From assembly GCA_017477465.1 (NCBI GenBank), contig JAFUVU010000055.1, forward strand, positions 1-58,860: DNA of 58,860 nt. Reading direction: 5' to 3'. The notes under the pieces are model-generated. The model was given only the letters and a program-made list of their open reading frames with translations. It ran no database searches and was not told the origin of the DNA. The translations under genes were made by a program, and so were the position numbers. The stretch is from Bacteroidales bacterium. Its GTDB lineage: Bacteria; Bacteroidota; Bacteroidia; Bacteroidales; UBA932. Below are positions 6,147 through 14,192 of this stretch, piece by piece. Within the stretch, counting starts at the first letter, position 1. Every line of letters starts with the position of its first letter.

Positions 6147-7418
6147 CTATTCCCTGAACAAGTCTCTGCGGGGCAGCTTCTCACTGAAGCGGCCCCGCAG
6201 GTTTTTAAAGAGGGCTGCGATATTATGAGAGAAGCGGGTGCCTCTCCATGCCGATGTGTTGGAGATGAAAATCCAACATTCTCCGTCAGGGTAGGTTTTT
6301 ATAAGGGCCTGGGTGCCGGAGAAGGAGCCGGAACGGGTCCATTCGCCGCTTGGTTTGGTGTCGTTCCAGCCAAGCGAGAAGGTGTCAGGGTCAAAGTAAG
6401 TTGTCATCTGGCTCACTGAAAACGGGTCCAGAATGTCTTCCACGGGGCCTTTTCCGTCGATGCAGGCTACTATGCGCGCAAGTTCGGGGGCCGATCCCGT
6501 CCATCCGCCTGCGCCCTGGGAGCCGGTGATATTGTTGCCTCCGTAGCACTTGGGAACAGCGCTGTAGCGGCCGTCGAAAGAGGTTGTGAGCTCGGCATCG
6601 GGCTGCATCCAGTATCGGCTTTCTCCGGGATGTCTGTCGCTCAGGTAGTTGCCGGCGATGCGGAAGTCGTGGCATAGGGCGGGAGCGAAGACTTCCTTCT
6701 GCATGAATTCTTCGTAGGAAAGTCCGCTGACCTCCTCGATGACAAGGGAAAGCAGCAGGAAGCCGAAGTTGGAGTACTCCTGGTAAGTGCCAGGCTCGAA
6801 GGCCAGCCATCGGCCCAGTTGCTTGCGAAGCAGGGCGTCCAGGGAGGTGTAGGGGGAGAAGACAGGGTCGCCGCCGCGGGAAGTGAAACCGGCCTGGTGG
6901 CGAAGGAGATGCTCGACGGTTATGAGATAGTAGTTGTCGTCCTTTATGTAGCTGTCGTACTTTTTAAGGATGCCGAGCGGGCCGAATACGGGAGTGTCCA
7001 GAAAAAGCTTGCCTTCTTCCTGTAAACGCATGATTCCCACGGCAGTAAGGAGCTTGGAGACGGAAGCCAGACGAAGGGTTGTACCGGGTGTCATAGGGGT
7101 GCGTTCGCCGGCCATGCCGTAGCCTCTTGCGTAGAGAAGGGAGTCGTTCCGCATCACTGCGAGCGAGACTCCGTGCAGGGTCCAAAAATCCATGAAGCTG
7201 TCGATGACGGCGTCCATCTGCGGAAGGGAGGAAAGGTCGTTTGTTAGATGGCGGTTCAGGGAGTCGCACCAGTGTATGGGGGGATTTTCCGGAGCGTCTT
7301 CTTTCATCTGATGTCCTCTCAGCAGCAGGGAGCCTCCGCCGGCGAGAACCAGCAGTAGAGTGAGAAGTATGGGCCCTTTGATCTTCATTCTCAGTCGTTT
7401 AAAAATAATCCGCTTCAA
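6147..7418 (-). CDS. Serine hydrolase, class C beta-lactamase/PBP-like
   Basis: 423 residues with a hydrophobic N-terminal segment (ILLTLLLVLAGGGSLLL), so exported or membrane-anchored. SVSK at about residue 120 is the SxxK nucleophile motif of the beta-lactamase (AmpC/EstB/PBP4*) fold, and YSN in YQEYSNFGFLLLS is the YxN motif. RSGSFSGTQ near the C-terminus is in the place of the KTG/HxG box. Such proteins act as esterases, peptidases or D-amino-acid hydrolases; resistance to beta-lactams cannot be inferred. ATG codons at 7418 and 7388 are both possible. It follows the cytidylate-kinase-like gene by 53 bp. Confidence 0.88.
   Translation of the reverse strand: MKRIIFKRLRMKIKGPILLTLLLVLAGGGSLLLRGHQMKEDAPENPPIHWCDSLNRHLTNDLSSLPQMDAVIDSFMDFWTLHGVSLAVMRNDSLLYARGYGMAGERTPMTPGTTLRLASVSKLLTAVGIMRLQEEGKLFLDTPVFGPLGILKKYDSYIKDDNYYLITVEHLLRHQAGFTSRGGDPVFSPYTSLDALLRKQLGRWLAFEPGTYQEYSNFGFLLLSLVIEEVSGLSYEEFMQKEVFAPALCHDFRIAGNYLSDRHPGESRYWMQPDAELTTSFDGRYSAVPKCYGGNNITGSQGAGGWTGSAPELARIVACIDGKGPVEDILDPFSVSQMTTYFDPDTFSLGWNDTKPSGEWTRSGSFSGTQALIKTYPDGECWIFISNTSAWRGTRFSHNIAALFKNLRGRFSEKLPRRDLFRE
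6166..6206 (+). terminator. Strong intrinsic terminator after the Ig-like remnant
   Basis: CTGCGGGGC pairs with GCCCCGCAG and, within it, GCTTC pairs with GAAGC around TCACT; GTTTTT follows. It sits inside the last codons of the convergent serine hydrolase gene, so that protein's C-terminus is partly encoded by the terminator. Confidence 0.85.
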
Positions 7419-7471
7419 CGCTCCAGTCGCTTCACGACCCTATTCCGGGCAAATGTCGCTTATGAAACGGC

Positions 7472-8077
7472 TTATTTTATAAGACCGGCTTTGCGGCCGA
7501 AGTCGATGATAAAATCGGCAGTTCCTTCAATGCCAAGGACTGAGCTGTCCACGCAGAGGTTGTAGTTGGAGGCCTGTCCCCATGCGCCGAAGGTGTAGTA
7601 GTTGTAGTAGGTCTGGCGCGTGCGGTCTTTGCGGCGCATCAGCTTTTCGGCTTCGTCTGGGCTTAGGCCTTCGCTGCTGACAAGGCGCTGGATGCGGTAC
7701 TCGTCAGGTGCGCAGACGAAAACGTTGAAGCAGGGGAGGTCGCGAAGGATGTAATCGGCACACCTGCCGATAAAGATGGCGTCCCCCTTGGAAGCGATGG
7801 ATTTGATGACCTCGCTCTGAATCTTGAACATTACGTTGTCGCTGACGTATCCGCCGTCCATGTAGCCCAGGCGGCTGGAAGCGAAGAAGCTGGAGAAGGA
7901 GAAGAGGCTCTTTTCTTCGGCCTTTGCGAAAAGGCTTTTGGAATAGCCTTCCTCTTCCGCAGTCTTGGAAATGAGGTCGTTGTCGTAAAAAGGGATGCCA
8001 AGTTTCTCGCCGATGGCATGTCCCACATAGCCGCCCCCGCTCCCGAAAGATCGGCCGATGTTAATAATGGTATGCAT
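7472..8077 (-). CDS. Cytidylate kinase-like family protein
   Basis: 201 residues starting at MHTIINIGRSFGSGGGYVG; GRSFGSGG is a variant P-loop and matches the Cytidylate_kin2 family common in Bacteroidales and Firmicutes. IFIGRCADYILRD, RRKDRTRQTYYNYY and NYNLCVDSS are family signatures. It is predicted to phosphorylate a small nucleotide-like substrate, but the true substrate is unknown. An upstream ATG at 8110 is in frame, but its first 11 codons (MTNDKLGMTNS) are just translated repeat sequence, so 8077 is preferred. Last gene of a five-gene minus-strand operon. Confidence 0.85.
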   Translation of the reverse strand: MHTIINIGRSFGSGGGYVGHAIGEKLGIPFYDNDLISKTAEEEGYSKSLFAKAEEKSLFSFSSFFASSRLGYMDGGYVSDNVMFKIQSEVIKSIASKGDAIFIGRCADYILRDLPCFNVFVCAPDEYRIQRLVSSEGLSPDEAEKLMRRKDRTRQTYYNYYTFGAWGQASNYNLCVDSSVLGIEGTADFIIDFGRKAGLIK

Positions 8078-8082
8078 ACTGT

Positions 8083-8133
8083 TTGTCATTCCGAGCTTGT
8101 CGTTTGTCATTCCGAGCTTGTCGAGGAATCTCT
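8083..8133. repeat. CATTCCGAGC-type dispersed repeat, 1.5 copies
   Basis: Two consecutive GTCATTCCGAGCTTGTCG blocks, the second continuing into AGGAATCTC. The same element type appears at 149, 4839, 11654 (inside nrnA), 35979 and 43428. ATTCC and GGAAT can pair. It lies between the MATE and cytidylate-kinase-like genes within one operon. Confidence 0.8.
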
Positions 8134-9532
8134 AAATCTGGCTTCCCAGCACTGCGGGATCGTCGCCGTCTTTCAGTTGCCCAAGCTTTCTTATCAGGCT
8201 CCATGCGAAGACGGCGGTTACGATTGCCGCTACTGTGTCGGAAATAGGGAAGCTGTACCATACGCCGCTTTCCGACTCCAGGAGCGGCGGCAGGATGTAA
8301 ATCAGCGGCAGAAGGAAAAGCAGCTGCCGCGACAGGGAGAGGAAGATGGATTTGCGCACCATTCCAAGGCATTGGAAAAGATTGGTCGTGACCATCTGGA
8401 AGCCGATAATGGGGAATGCAAGGTTCATGACCCTGAGCCCGTGGGCCGATTTCTCCACCAGCACCGGATCGCCCGTGAAGATGCGGACCATCGGCTCTGA
8501 AAGAAGTTCGGAGAAGAGGAAGCCGATGCAGAGCACCAGGGTTGCCCAGGCGGCCGTTTTCATGTAAACCTCCCGCACCCTTGCGTACTGACGGGCGCCG
8601 AAATTGTAGCCCGCGATGGGCTGCATCCCCTGGTTGAAGCCCATCACCACCATTACGAACAGGAAGCTGATGCGGTTCACTATGCCGTAGGCGCCGATGG
8701 CGAGGTCTCCGCCCCATTTAACCAGCTGCTGGTTGATGAACAGCACCACGATGCAACTTGCGAGGTTCATCAGGAAGGGTCCCATGCCGATAGCAAGCGA
8801 GTCGGTGGCTATTTTCCAGTCCACCCGGAACATCTTGAAGGAGCGGGGCAGGTGCAGGAAACGCTTCTGGTCAAGGAAATACCACATGGCGTAGCCGAGC
8901 GCCAGGCATTGGCAGAGCACGGTGGCTATGGCGGCGCCCTTGATTCCAAGTCCCAGGACAAAGATGAACACGGGATCCAGGATGGCGTTTGAAATAACCG
9001 TGAAAAGGGTGAGGCCCATGGCCATCTTCGGGTTTCCCGACGAGCGTATGATGGCATTCAGGCCAAAGTACAGGTGCGTCACGGCGTTGCCGATGGCGAT
9101 GATGCTCATGTAATCCCTCGCAAAGGGGAGCGTGGCGTCGCTGGCTCCGAAGAAGCGGAGGATGGGGTCCATCCATACCAGGGTGACCAGCGTGAACAGG
9201 AGGCCCGTTATAATATTGAGCGTAACGTCGTTGCAGAGGACTTTCCCGGCCGTCTTGTAGTTTTTCTGGCCAAGCAGGACGGATATCATGGTGGCGGCTC
9301 CGACGCCGACGAGGGTGCCGAAAGCCGTGGATATGTTCATCAGGGGGAAGGTGACCGCCAGACCGGCGATGGAGAGGGAACCCACATCGGGAATGTGGCC
9401 GATGTAGATACTGTCCACCATATTGTAAAGCGAAGACGCTGTCATGGCAATGATGCCGGGGACAGCGTACTGCTTCAGGAGTGAACCTATGGGCTTGGTG
9501 CCCAGTTCTGTAGGGACTGATTTGTCGGCCAT
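8132..9532 (-). CDS. MATE family efflux transporter
   Basis: 466 residues with about twelve membrane segments in two homologous halves. PIGSLLKQYAVPGIIAMTAS followed by YNMVDSIYIGH is the typical MATE N-terminus, and GFNQGMQPIAGYNFGARQ is the second-half signature. It exports organic cations or drugs by Na+ or H+ antiport across the inner membrane. The start lies 3 bp after the FKBP stop, so it is translated from the same operon. The last codons (AVLGSQI) run to within a base or two of the dispersed repeat. Confidence 0.93.
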   Translation of the reverse strand: MADKSVPTELGTKPIGSLLKQYAVPGIIAMTASSLYNMVDSIYIGHIPDVGSLSIAGLAVTFPLMNISTAFGTLVGVGAATMISVLLGQKNYKTAGKVLCNDVTLNIITGLLFTLVTLVWMDPILRFFGASDATLPFARDYMSIIAIGNAVTHLYFGLNAIIRSSGNPKMAMGLTLFTVISNAILDPVFIFVLGLGIKGAAIATVLCQCLALGYAMWYFLDQKRFLHLPRSFKMFRVDWKIATDSLAIGMGPFLMNLASCIVVLFINQQLVKWGGDLAIGAYGIVNRISFLFVMVVMGFNQGMQPIAGYNFGARQYARVREVYMKTAAWATLVLCIGFLFSELLSEPMVRIFTGDPVLVEKSAHGLRVMNLAFPIIGFQMVTTNLFQCLGMVRKSIFLSLSRQLLFLLPLIYILPPLLESESGVWYSFPISDTVAAIVTAVFAWSLIRKLGQLKDGDDPAVLGSQI

Positions 9533-9535
9533 CTG

Positions 9536-10567
9536 CTAGTCTTCCAGAATTTCCAGCTCGAAGATCAGGGGAGAGAAGGCGGGAATGGTGTTGCCGCTGC
9601 CGTTGGATGCATATCCCAAGGCCGATGTGAACAGCGCGGTGGCCTTCTGCCCCTTCCACTGCATGAGGGAGAGGCCGGCCTTGAAGCCGTTGATGAGGCT
9701 GGAACTGCCGCTCATGGAGATGTTGGAATAATCTTCGGCCATTGTTACGGACACGGGTTCGTAAGTTTTGCCGACGTCGAAGATGCCTGCGTCCTTTGCC
9801 ACTTTCTCCAGCGTGGTGTCGAAGACTTGGCCGTTGAGGAGGCGTCCGGTGTAGTTGATTTTCACCTTGGCATCGCTTTCCAGGGCGTCTTGCTCGTCGA
9901 AGCCGGTAATGTCGCTTATGAAGTAGAAGTTGCCTGCGGGCTCTTCGCCGTCCACGTAGCTGTCGGGCTCTTCATCGGCCCCGAAATGCTCTTTTACGTA
10001 GGCCGCGAGGATTTCCATCTCCGTCTTGTCGATGTCGTAGGTTTGGCCTTCGAGGGAGATTGTGTAGATAAGGTGCGTTGAGGATGTGCAGGCGTTGATA
10101 TATTCCTTCTGGCTGTCGTAACGGCTTGTGGTGAGCATCCATGAAGGGATGAGGGCGGTGCGCTTGCCGCCTATGCGCATGCCGTCAAGCATAGCATCGA
10201 CGCCTGCATAGCTGGTGCCCTTGCCTACGGCCTGGTACTTTGCTCCGTAGTGATTGCCCTGCCGGTATGTCCCCAGCTGCTTGGCAAGCGCTTCTTCCGT
10301 TGTTGAAGTGATGGTGCCGGAAAGGGAGCGGATTGTAACGCCCGCCAGGATGTAGGCGCTTTCGGAATCGTACTCGTCGCCTGTGCCGGGCTCGTCTTCC
10401 AGGATGTAGATGCCGGAAGCGTCCTGGGCTACTCCAGGGTGGTTCTTGTCCATCCAGAGGCTGAGGTATTTTTGTGCGGTTTCACCTGTCGATTCGCTGG
10501 CGGATTGTGCGCAGCTTCCTGCCACCAGGCAGAGGGCGGCGAGGGGGAGTATGATGTACTTATTCAT
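9536..10567 (-). CDS. FKBP-type peptidyl-prolyl isomerase lipoprotein
   Basis: 343 residues with a lipoprotein signal peptide ending LVAGSC, so attached to the inner or outer membrane on the periplasmic side. The C-terminal ~120 residues are an FKBP domain: VKINYTGRLLNGQVFDTTLE, INGFKAGLSLMQWKGQKA, and the end IPAFSPLIFELEILED. The N-terminal half (Ser-rich, then ILAGVTIRSLSGT) may be a second, degenerate FKBP-like domain. It assists folding of envelope proteins. The start overlaps the end of the upstream FKBP-like gene by 8 bp. Confidence 0.88.
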   Translation of the reverse strand: MNKYIILPLAALCLVAGSCAQSASESTGETAQKYLSLWMDKNHPGVAQDASGIYILEDEPGTGDEYDSESAYILAGVTIRSLSGTITSTTEEALAKQLGTYRQGNHYGAKYQAVGKGTSYAGVDAMLDGMRIGGKRTALIPSWMLTTSRYDSQKEYINACTSSTHLIYTISLEGQTYDIDKTEMEILAAYVKEHFGADEEPDSYVDGEEPAGNFYFISDITGFDEQDALESDAKVKINYTGRLLNGQVFDTTLEKVAKDAGIFDVGKTYEPVSVTMAEDYSNISMSGSSSLINGFKAGLSLMQWKGQKATALFTSALGYASNGSGNTIPAFSPLIFELEILED

Positions 10568-11120
10568 TCTTGATGTTTTCTATCCAGTAGTAGTAAGCCA
10601 GGGCAGACATTGCAGGAATCGTGCCTCGCTGGCTGTTTCCGTAGCCATATTTTCCAGTGAAGAGAATGTATCCTTCGTCCTGGGGCTGAACGCCTTCAAG
10701 GCCGATGCGAAGGCCGGGAAGGAGGCTGTCGTCCAGGGTCAGCGTGTCCAGCTTGTATCTGTCTTCGTCTTCGCTGAGCGTCCATTTGGCCTGAGTCGCA
10801 AGTTCTTTGAGGTTTGTGGCGACCAGGTTGGATGTGCTGAGACTGGCCCCGGTGAGGATGAAGCAGCCGTAGTACAGGGCAACCTTGCCGCCCGGCCTTA
10901 GGGAGTCGCGCTCCTGGGAGAGGTTGTCGTGCAGGTTTATCCTGTAGGCGCCTTCTTTGCGGGTGAGGGTTGCCTCTTCGTCGCTCTTAAGCTGGGCCGA
11001 TATGAAATTTTCGATGTATGTGGTCTGCTTGTCGTAGGTGGTCTGCTCCGCTTGTTTTGTGCAGGCGGCTGCGAGCGCTTCCATGATGGCGACAATCAGT
11101 ATGACAGTGCTCTTTTTCAT
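10560..11120 (-). CDS. FKBP-like lipoprotein, degenerate isomerase
   Basis: 186 residues; signal ending in a lipobox-like AAAC. The fold order resembles FKBP (GGKVALYYGCFILTGASL, LLPGLRIGLEGVQPQDEGYI, YGYGNSQRGTIPAMSAL), but the usual aromatic active-site residues are not obvious. It resembles the periplasmic FKBP-like proteins that sit next to nrnA in Bacteroidetes (GldI-like). It overlaps nrnA by 4 bp (ATGA) and the next FKBP gene by 8 bp, so the three are translationally coupled. Isomerase activity is uncertain. Confidence 0.75.
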   Translation of the reverse strand: MKKSTVILIVAIMEALAAACTKQAEQTTYDKQTTYIENFISAQLKSDEEATLTRKEGAYRINLHDNLSQERDSLRPGGKVALYYGCFILTGASLSTSNLVATNLKELATQAKWTLSEDEDRYKLDTLTLDDSLLPGLRIGLEGVQPQDEGYILFTGKYGYGNSQRGTIPAMSALAYYYWIENIKNE

Positions 11121-12154
11121 CCCATGAAGTTTTTAAGGATGGTTTCAATATAGGCGGGGACGGCTTCGGGGGCGGGGACATCGGCCCCTATGAGGACTTT
11201 GCCGCCGGAGGCGTTTTCGTGCCCTCCGCCATGGAAGAAGCGCTGTGCAAGCTGCTGGGCCGAAGTGCCTTTTTTGGACCGCACCGATATGCGGAAGTGG
11301 TCTCCGTCCTCTTTAGCCAGCACGCTGAGCCTTACTTTGCCGATTGTAAGCGGCACATTCACAAGGCCTTCCGTCTCGCCGTCCTGGATGTCGAAGCGCT
11401 CCTGGATTTCCTTTGTGAGGACCATGTAAGCGGCGCCTTCCGGGAGGATGGTGAGGCCTTCGCTCTGCATGTAGCCCATGGCCCTTACGCGGTTTTCGCG
11501 GTAGCTGTTGTATATTTTCTGCAAAAGTGCATCCCTGTCCACTCCTGATGCGATAAGCTCTGAAGCCATCCTGAAAGTGGAAGGAAACACAGAATTGGCA
11601 AAGTTGTTGGTATCAGTAGTCATCCCCGTAAGCAGCGCCGTCCCAACCTCTATCGTCATTCCGAGCGAAGCCGAGGAATCTCCCATCACCCTCATCACCC
11701 AATACAGCAGCTCCGATGCGCTGGAAATCTCCGGCGTGGAAAACACCAGGTCGAAAGACTCCGTGTCCGGGTTCAGGTGGTGGTCTATCAGCACTTTTCT
11801 GGCTTTTGAGGCCGCTAAGTGGGCTTCCAGCGCCTCCGTGCGGGAGAAATGATTGCAATCCAGAAGGAAGATCAAATCGGCCTTGTTTATTGCCGATATT
11901 GTGTCTTCCGGGGCTGTGTCGTGAAAATGGTAGCGGACCGATTCCGGGAGGATGAAACCGAGATTGGCGGCGGGGGAGTCCGAAAATACGCAGCAGACGT
12001 CTTTGCCTGCATAATCCTGCAGATAGAGGGCCATGGCTGCCGTTGCGCCCAGGGCGTCGCCGTCCGGGTGCGTGTGGCCTGCTACGACTATCTTGCAGGA
12101 ATCGGCAATGAGCTGCTTTAGCTGCCGAATATTTTCTTCCTTGATGCTATCCAC
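11117..12154 (-). CDS. nrnA: DHH/DHHA1 phosphoesterase, NrnA-like
   Basis: 345 residues, cytosolic. The DHH domain shows GHTHPDGDALGATAA, then DCNHFSR and DHHLNPD with metal ligands intact. The DHHA1 domain ends with FFHGGGHENASGG. Family members degrade short RNAs (nanoRNA) and pAp, or linear cyclic-dinucleotide products. Residues about 157-167 (GDSSASLGMTI) are the translation of a CATTCCGAGC-type repeat (11654-11681) inserted in frame just before LLTGMTTDTNNFANS, a spot that normally carries no such insert. First gene of the operon; a -7 box TAAATTTG lies 22 bp before the start. Confidence 0.9.
   Translation of the reverse strand: MDSIKEENIRQLKQLIADSCKIVVAGHTHPDGDALGATAAMALYLQDYAGKDVCCVFSDSPAANLGFILPESVRYHFHDTAPEDTISAINKADLIFLLDCNHFSRTEALEAHLAASKARKVLIDHHLNPDTESFDLVFSTPEISSASELLYWVMRVMGDSSASLGMTIEVGTALLTGMTTDTNNFANSVFPSTFRMASELIASGVDRDALLQKIYNSYRENRVRAMGYMQSEGLTILPEGAAYMVLTKEIQERFDIQDGETEGLVNVPLTIGKVRLSVLAKEDGDHFRISVRSKKGTSAQQLAQRFFHGGGHENASGGKVLIGADVPAPEAVPAYIETILKNFMG
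11654..11681. repeat. CATTCCGAGC-type repeat inside nrnA
   Basis: CGTCATTCCGAGCGAAG followed by CCGAGGAATCT, with ATTCC/GGAAT arms. It is the same family as 8083-8133 and 35979-36006. Within nrnA it contributes about nine codons in frame and preserves the reading frame. Confidence 0.85.
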
Positions 12155-12176
12155 TTATGCAATGTGTTTGCGATTG

Positions 12177-12184
12177 CAAATTTA
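12177..12184 (-). promoter_or_regulatory. -7 box of the nrnA operon
   Basis: Minus-strand TAAATTTG, 22 bp before the nrnA ATG, matches TAnnTTTG. It should drive the five-gene operon down to 7472. Confidence 0.5.
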
Positions 12185-12217
12185 CAAAAGATTATTGCTT
12201 TTGAGAAATCAATTTGT

Positions 12218-12225
12218 TAACTTTG
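12218..12225 (+). promoter_or_regulatory. -7 box of the 12260 gene
   Basis: TAACTTTG, 34 bp before the ATG, with TTTG at 12200-12203 as possible -33 element. It is divergent to the nrnA promoter; the two -7 boxes are about 34 bp apart. Confidence 0.6.
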
Positions 12226-12259
12226 TCGGAAGTTTGGAAAATTATAAAACACTAAAATA

Positions 12260-12961
12260 ATGAATAAAACAGCAAAAATCGCCTTAGAGATTGCTTTGGC
12301 AGCCTTGATTTGCCTTCTTGCATGGCTCATCGTCAAGAGCGTGCAAAAACCCGTCAAGTTCAACAATGAGGTGGCCGCCCGTTCCCAGGTCGCTATCCAG
12401 CGCCTTAAGGACATCCGCACCCTCCAGGTTGCATTCAAGAGCGTGAATGGCCGTTTCAGCCCCACCGTGGACTCCCTCAAACTCTTCTACGAGACCGGCA
12501 AAATGGACATCGTAATGCAGATCGGCTCCAACGACGACTCCCTCGCCGTAACCAACACCGAAGCAATCAAGAAAGCCAACCGCAAACTCAAACCCGCACA
12601 GATCCTCGCCAAACTTCAGGAGGCCTATGCAGCCGGCCAGAAGGTCGTATTCTCCACCACCACCCAGATCCCCGTGAAGGATACCCTCTTCCACAACCGT
12701 CCGGACTTCTGCATCGACTCCCTCAAATACATCCCCTTCTCAGGTGGCGAACTCACCCAGATGGAATCGGCCATCAAGACCGTTTCCGGTGTACAGGTTC
12801 CTCTGTTCGAGGCCCGCATGCCTTACAAAGCCCTCTGCAAAGGTCTTGACAACCAGCTTCGCATCAATCTGGACGCAGAACGCCGCGACCAGAACAAATA
12901 CGAAGGTCTTCAGGTCGGCAGCATAACTGCTCCTAACAACAACGCAGGTAACTGGGAATAG
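12260..12961 (+). CDS. Conserved hypothetical membrane-anchored protein
   Basis: 233 residues with one N-terminal membrane segment (IALEIALAALICLLAWLIV) and a large, probably periplasmic, remainder. After the segment come VAARSQVAIQRLKDIRTLQ and AFKSVNGRFSPTVDSL. This layout resembles a pilin-like or secretin-associated anchor, but I do not recognise a named family. It stands immediately before DUF3822 and rsmD (6-bp gap) and probably shares their transcript. The codon usage is GC-rich at third positions, as in highly expressed neighbours. Function unknown. Confidence 0.8.
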   Translation: MNKTAKIALEIALAALICLLAWLIVKSVQKPVKFNNEVAARSQVAIQRLKDIRTLQVAFKSVNGRFSPTVDSLKLFYETGKMDIVMQIGSNDDSLAVTNTEAIKKANRKLKPAQILAKLQEAYAAGQKVVFSTTTQIPVKDTLFHNRPDFCIDSLKYIPFSGGELTQMESAIKTVSGVQVPLFEARMPYKALCKGLDNQLRINLDAERRDQNKYEGLQVGSITAPNNNAGNWE

Positions 12962-12967
12962 TCCTCT

Positions 12968-13657
12968 ATGGACCAGGCTCATACATCATACACAGGAATA
13001 TCCATTCAAGTTTCCTTGAGTGGATATTCTTTTAAGGTCTCATCGGGAGAGGATGTCAGCTGTTCCGGCTGGCAGGGCGCGGAGCGTCTGTTCACAACGC
13101 CGGAGTTCCAGCGCCGCTACAACTGGGTGGAGATTTCCCTCCTCACTCCCAAAGTGGCCCTTGTGCCGGATTCTTTCTTCGATCCCGCACAGCCGCGCAA
13201 GGCTCTGGAGGAAGTGGTTCCCCTGGAAGAAGGCGATTTTGTGGAAAGCGTCCCGCTTCCGTCGCTGGCTTCCACGCTGGTGTACTCCAATTCCATCGGC
13301 GAGTCCCTTTCCAAAGTGGTAGCTCAAACGGTGCTGCCTGCTTCCGGACAGCCCGTACGCGTTCTGCCGGAGATGTACTATCTTCTGCAGGAGCTGGAAA
13401 AACTCACGGACTATAACAAGATAGTGGCGTCCTGGGGCGGCGGTTACCTGCATCTTGCAATCGCCCAGGGTAAAAGCCTCTGCCTGGCAAATGTTTTCCA
13501 TGCTCCGGACTTTACCACTGCGCAGTACTTCATCTTCCTGTGCCTCAAGCGTTTGCAGCTTAATCCGGAGGTAACCACAGTATGCTTCCGCACTCCGCTC
13601 GACCCGGAAGCGGAAATGTCCCTCTACCGCTACTTCAAAGGCGTGGTCCAAATTTAA
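12968..13657 (+). CDS. DUF3822 family protein
   Basis: 229 residues, no signal peptide. The protein fits DUF3822, a Bacteroidetes family with an actin-like (ASKHA-type) fold that is regularly encoded next to rsmD, exactly as here (4-bp gap). Recognisable parts are ISIQVSLSGYSFKVSS, RYNWVEISLLTPKVALVP, and NVFHAPDFTTAQYFIFLCLK near the C-terminus. Biochemical role unknown; the fixed neighbourhood suggests a link to ribosome assembly or to RsmD itself. Confidence 0.8.
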   Translation: MDQAHTSYTGISIQVSLSGYSFKVSSGEDVSCSGWQGAERLFTTPEFQRRYNWVEISLLTPKVALVPDSFFDPAQPRKALEEVVPLEEGDFVESVPLPSLASTLVYSNSIGESLSKVVAQTVLPASGQPVRVLPEMYYLLQELEKLTDYNKIVASWGGGYLHLAIAQGKSLCLANVFHAPDFTTAQYFIFLCLKRLQLNPEVTTVCFRTPLDPEAEMSLYRYFKGVVQI

Positions 13658-13661
13658 TTCT

Positions 13662-14192
13662 ATGCGAATCATCGGCGGAAAACTAAAAGGAAAGGCTGTC
13701 CAGCCCCCGGCCGGGTACAAGGCGCGTCCCACTACGGACTTCGCCAAGGAAGGCCTTTTCAATATCCTGGACAATGAGTACGAGTTTGAAGACCTCAAAG
13801 TCCTGGACCTTTTCGGCGGCACCGGTTCCATAGCCTTCGAGTTTGCTTCCCGTGGCGCCGCTCGCGTCTATTGCGTGGAAATGGCCCGCGAGAATGCCTC
13901 TTTCATAAAAACAGAAGCGGAGCGCCTGGGCCTTTCAAACGTGAGCATGGTGCGGGACAACGTCTTCGACTTCATCCCTATCTGCCGGGAAAAATTCGAC
14001 ATAATTTTCGCAGACCCTCCCTACGCGCTGGAAGGCTTGGAAAGGCTTCCGGATATAGTTTTAAACGCCGGCATCCTTTATCCCGAACGTTATTTTATCC
14101 TTGAACACGGCGGGGAACACAATTTTGAGTCTCATCCGCGCTTTGTAAAAGAACGCTGCTACGGACGTGTACATTTTAGTTTTTTTGAGTAA
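13662..14192 (+). CDS. rsmD: 16S rRNA (guanine-966 N2)-methyltransferase RsmD
   Basis: 176 residues. MRIIGGKLKGKAVQPP and RPTTDFAKEGLFNIL are the RsmD N-terminal signatures; LDLFGGTGSIAFE is the SAM-binding motif I and IIFADPPYAL carries the DPPY catalytic motif of N2-guanine methyltransferases. It modifies G966 of 16S rRNA in the assembled 30S subunit. The TAA stop overlaps the ATG of cstA by one base, so translation is coupled. Confidence 0.95.
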   Translation: MRIIGGKLKGKAVQPPAGYKARPTTDFAKEGLFNILDNEYEFEDLKVLDLFGGTGSIAFEFASRGAARVYCVEMARENASFIKTEAERLGLSNVSMVRDNVFDFIPICREKFDIIFADPPYALEGLERLPDIVLNAGILYPERYFILEHGGEHNFESHPRFVKERCYGRVHFSFFE

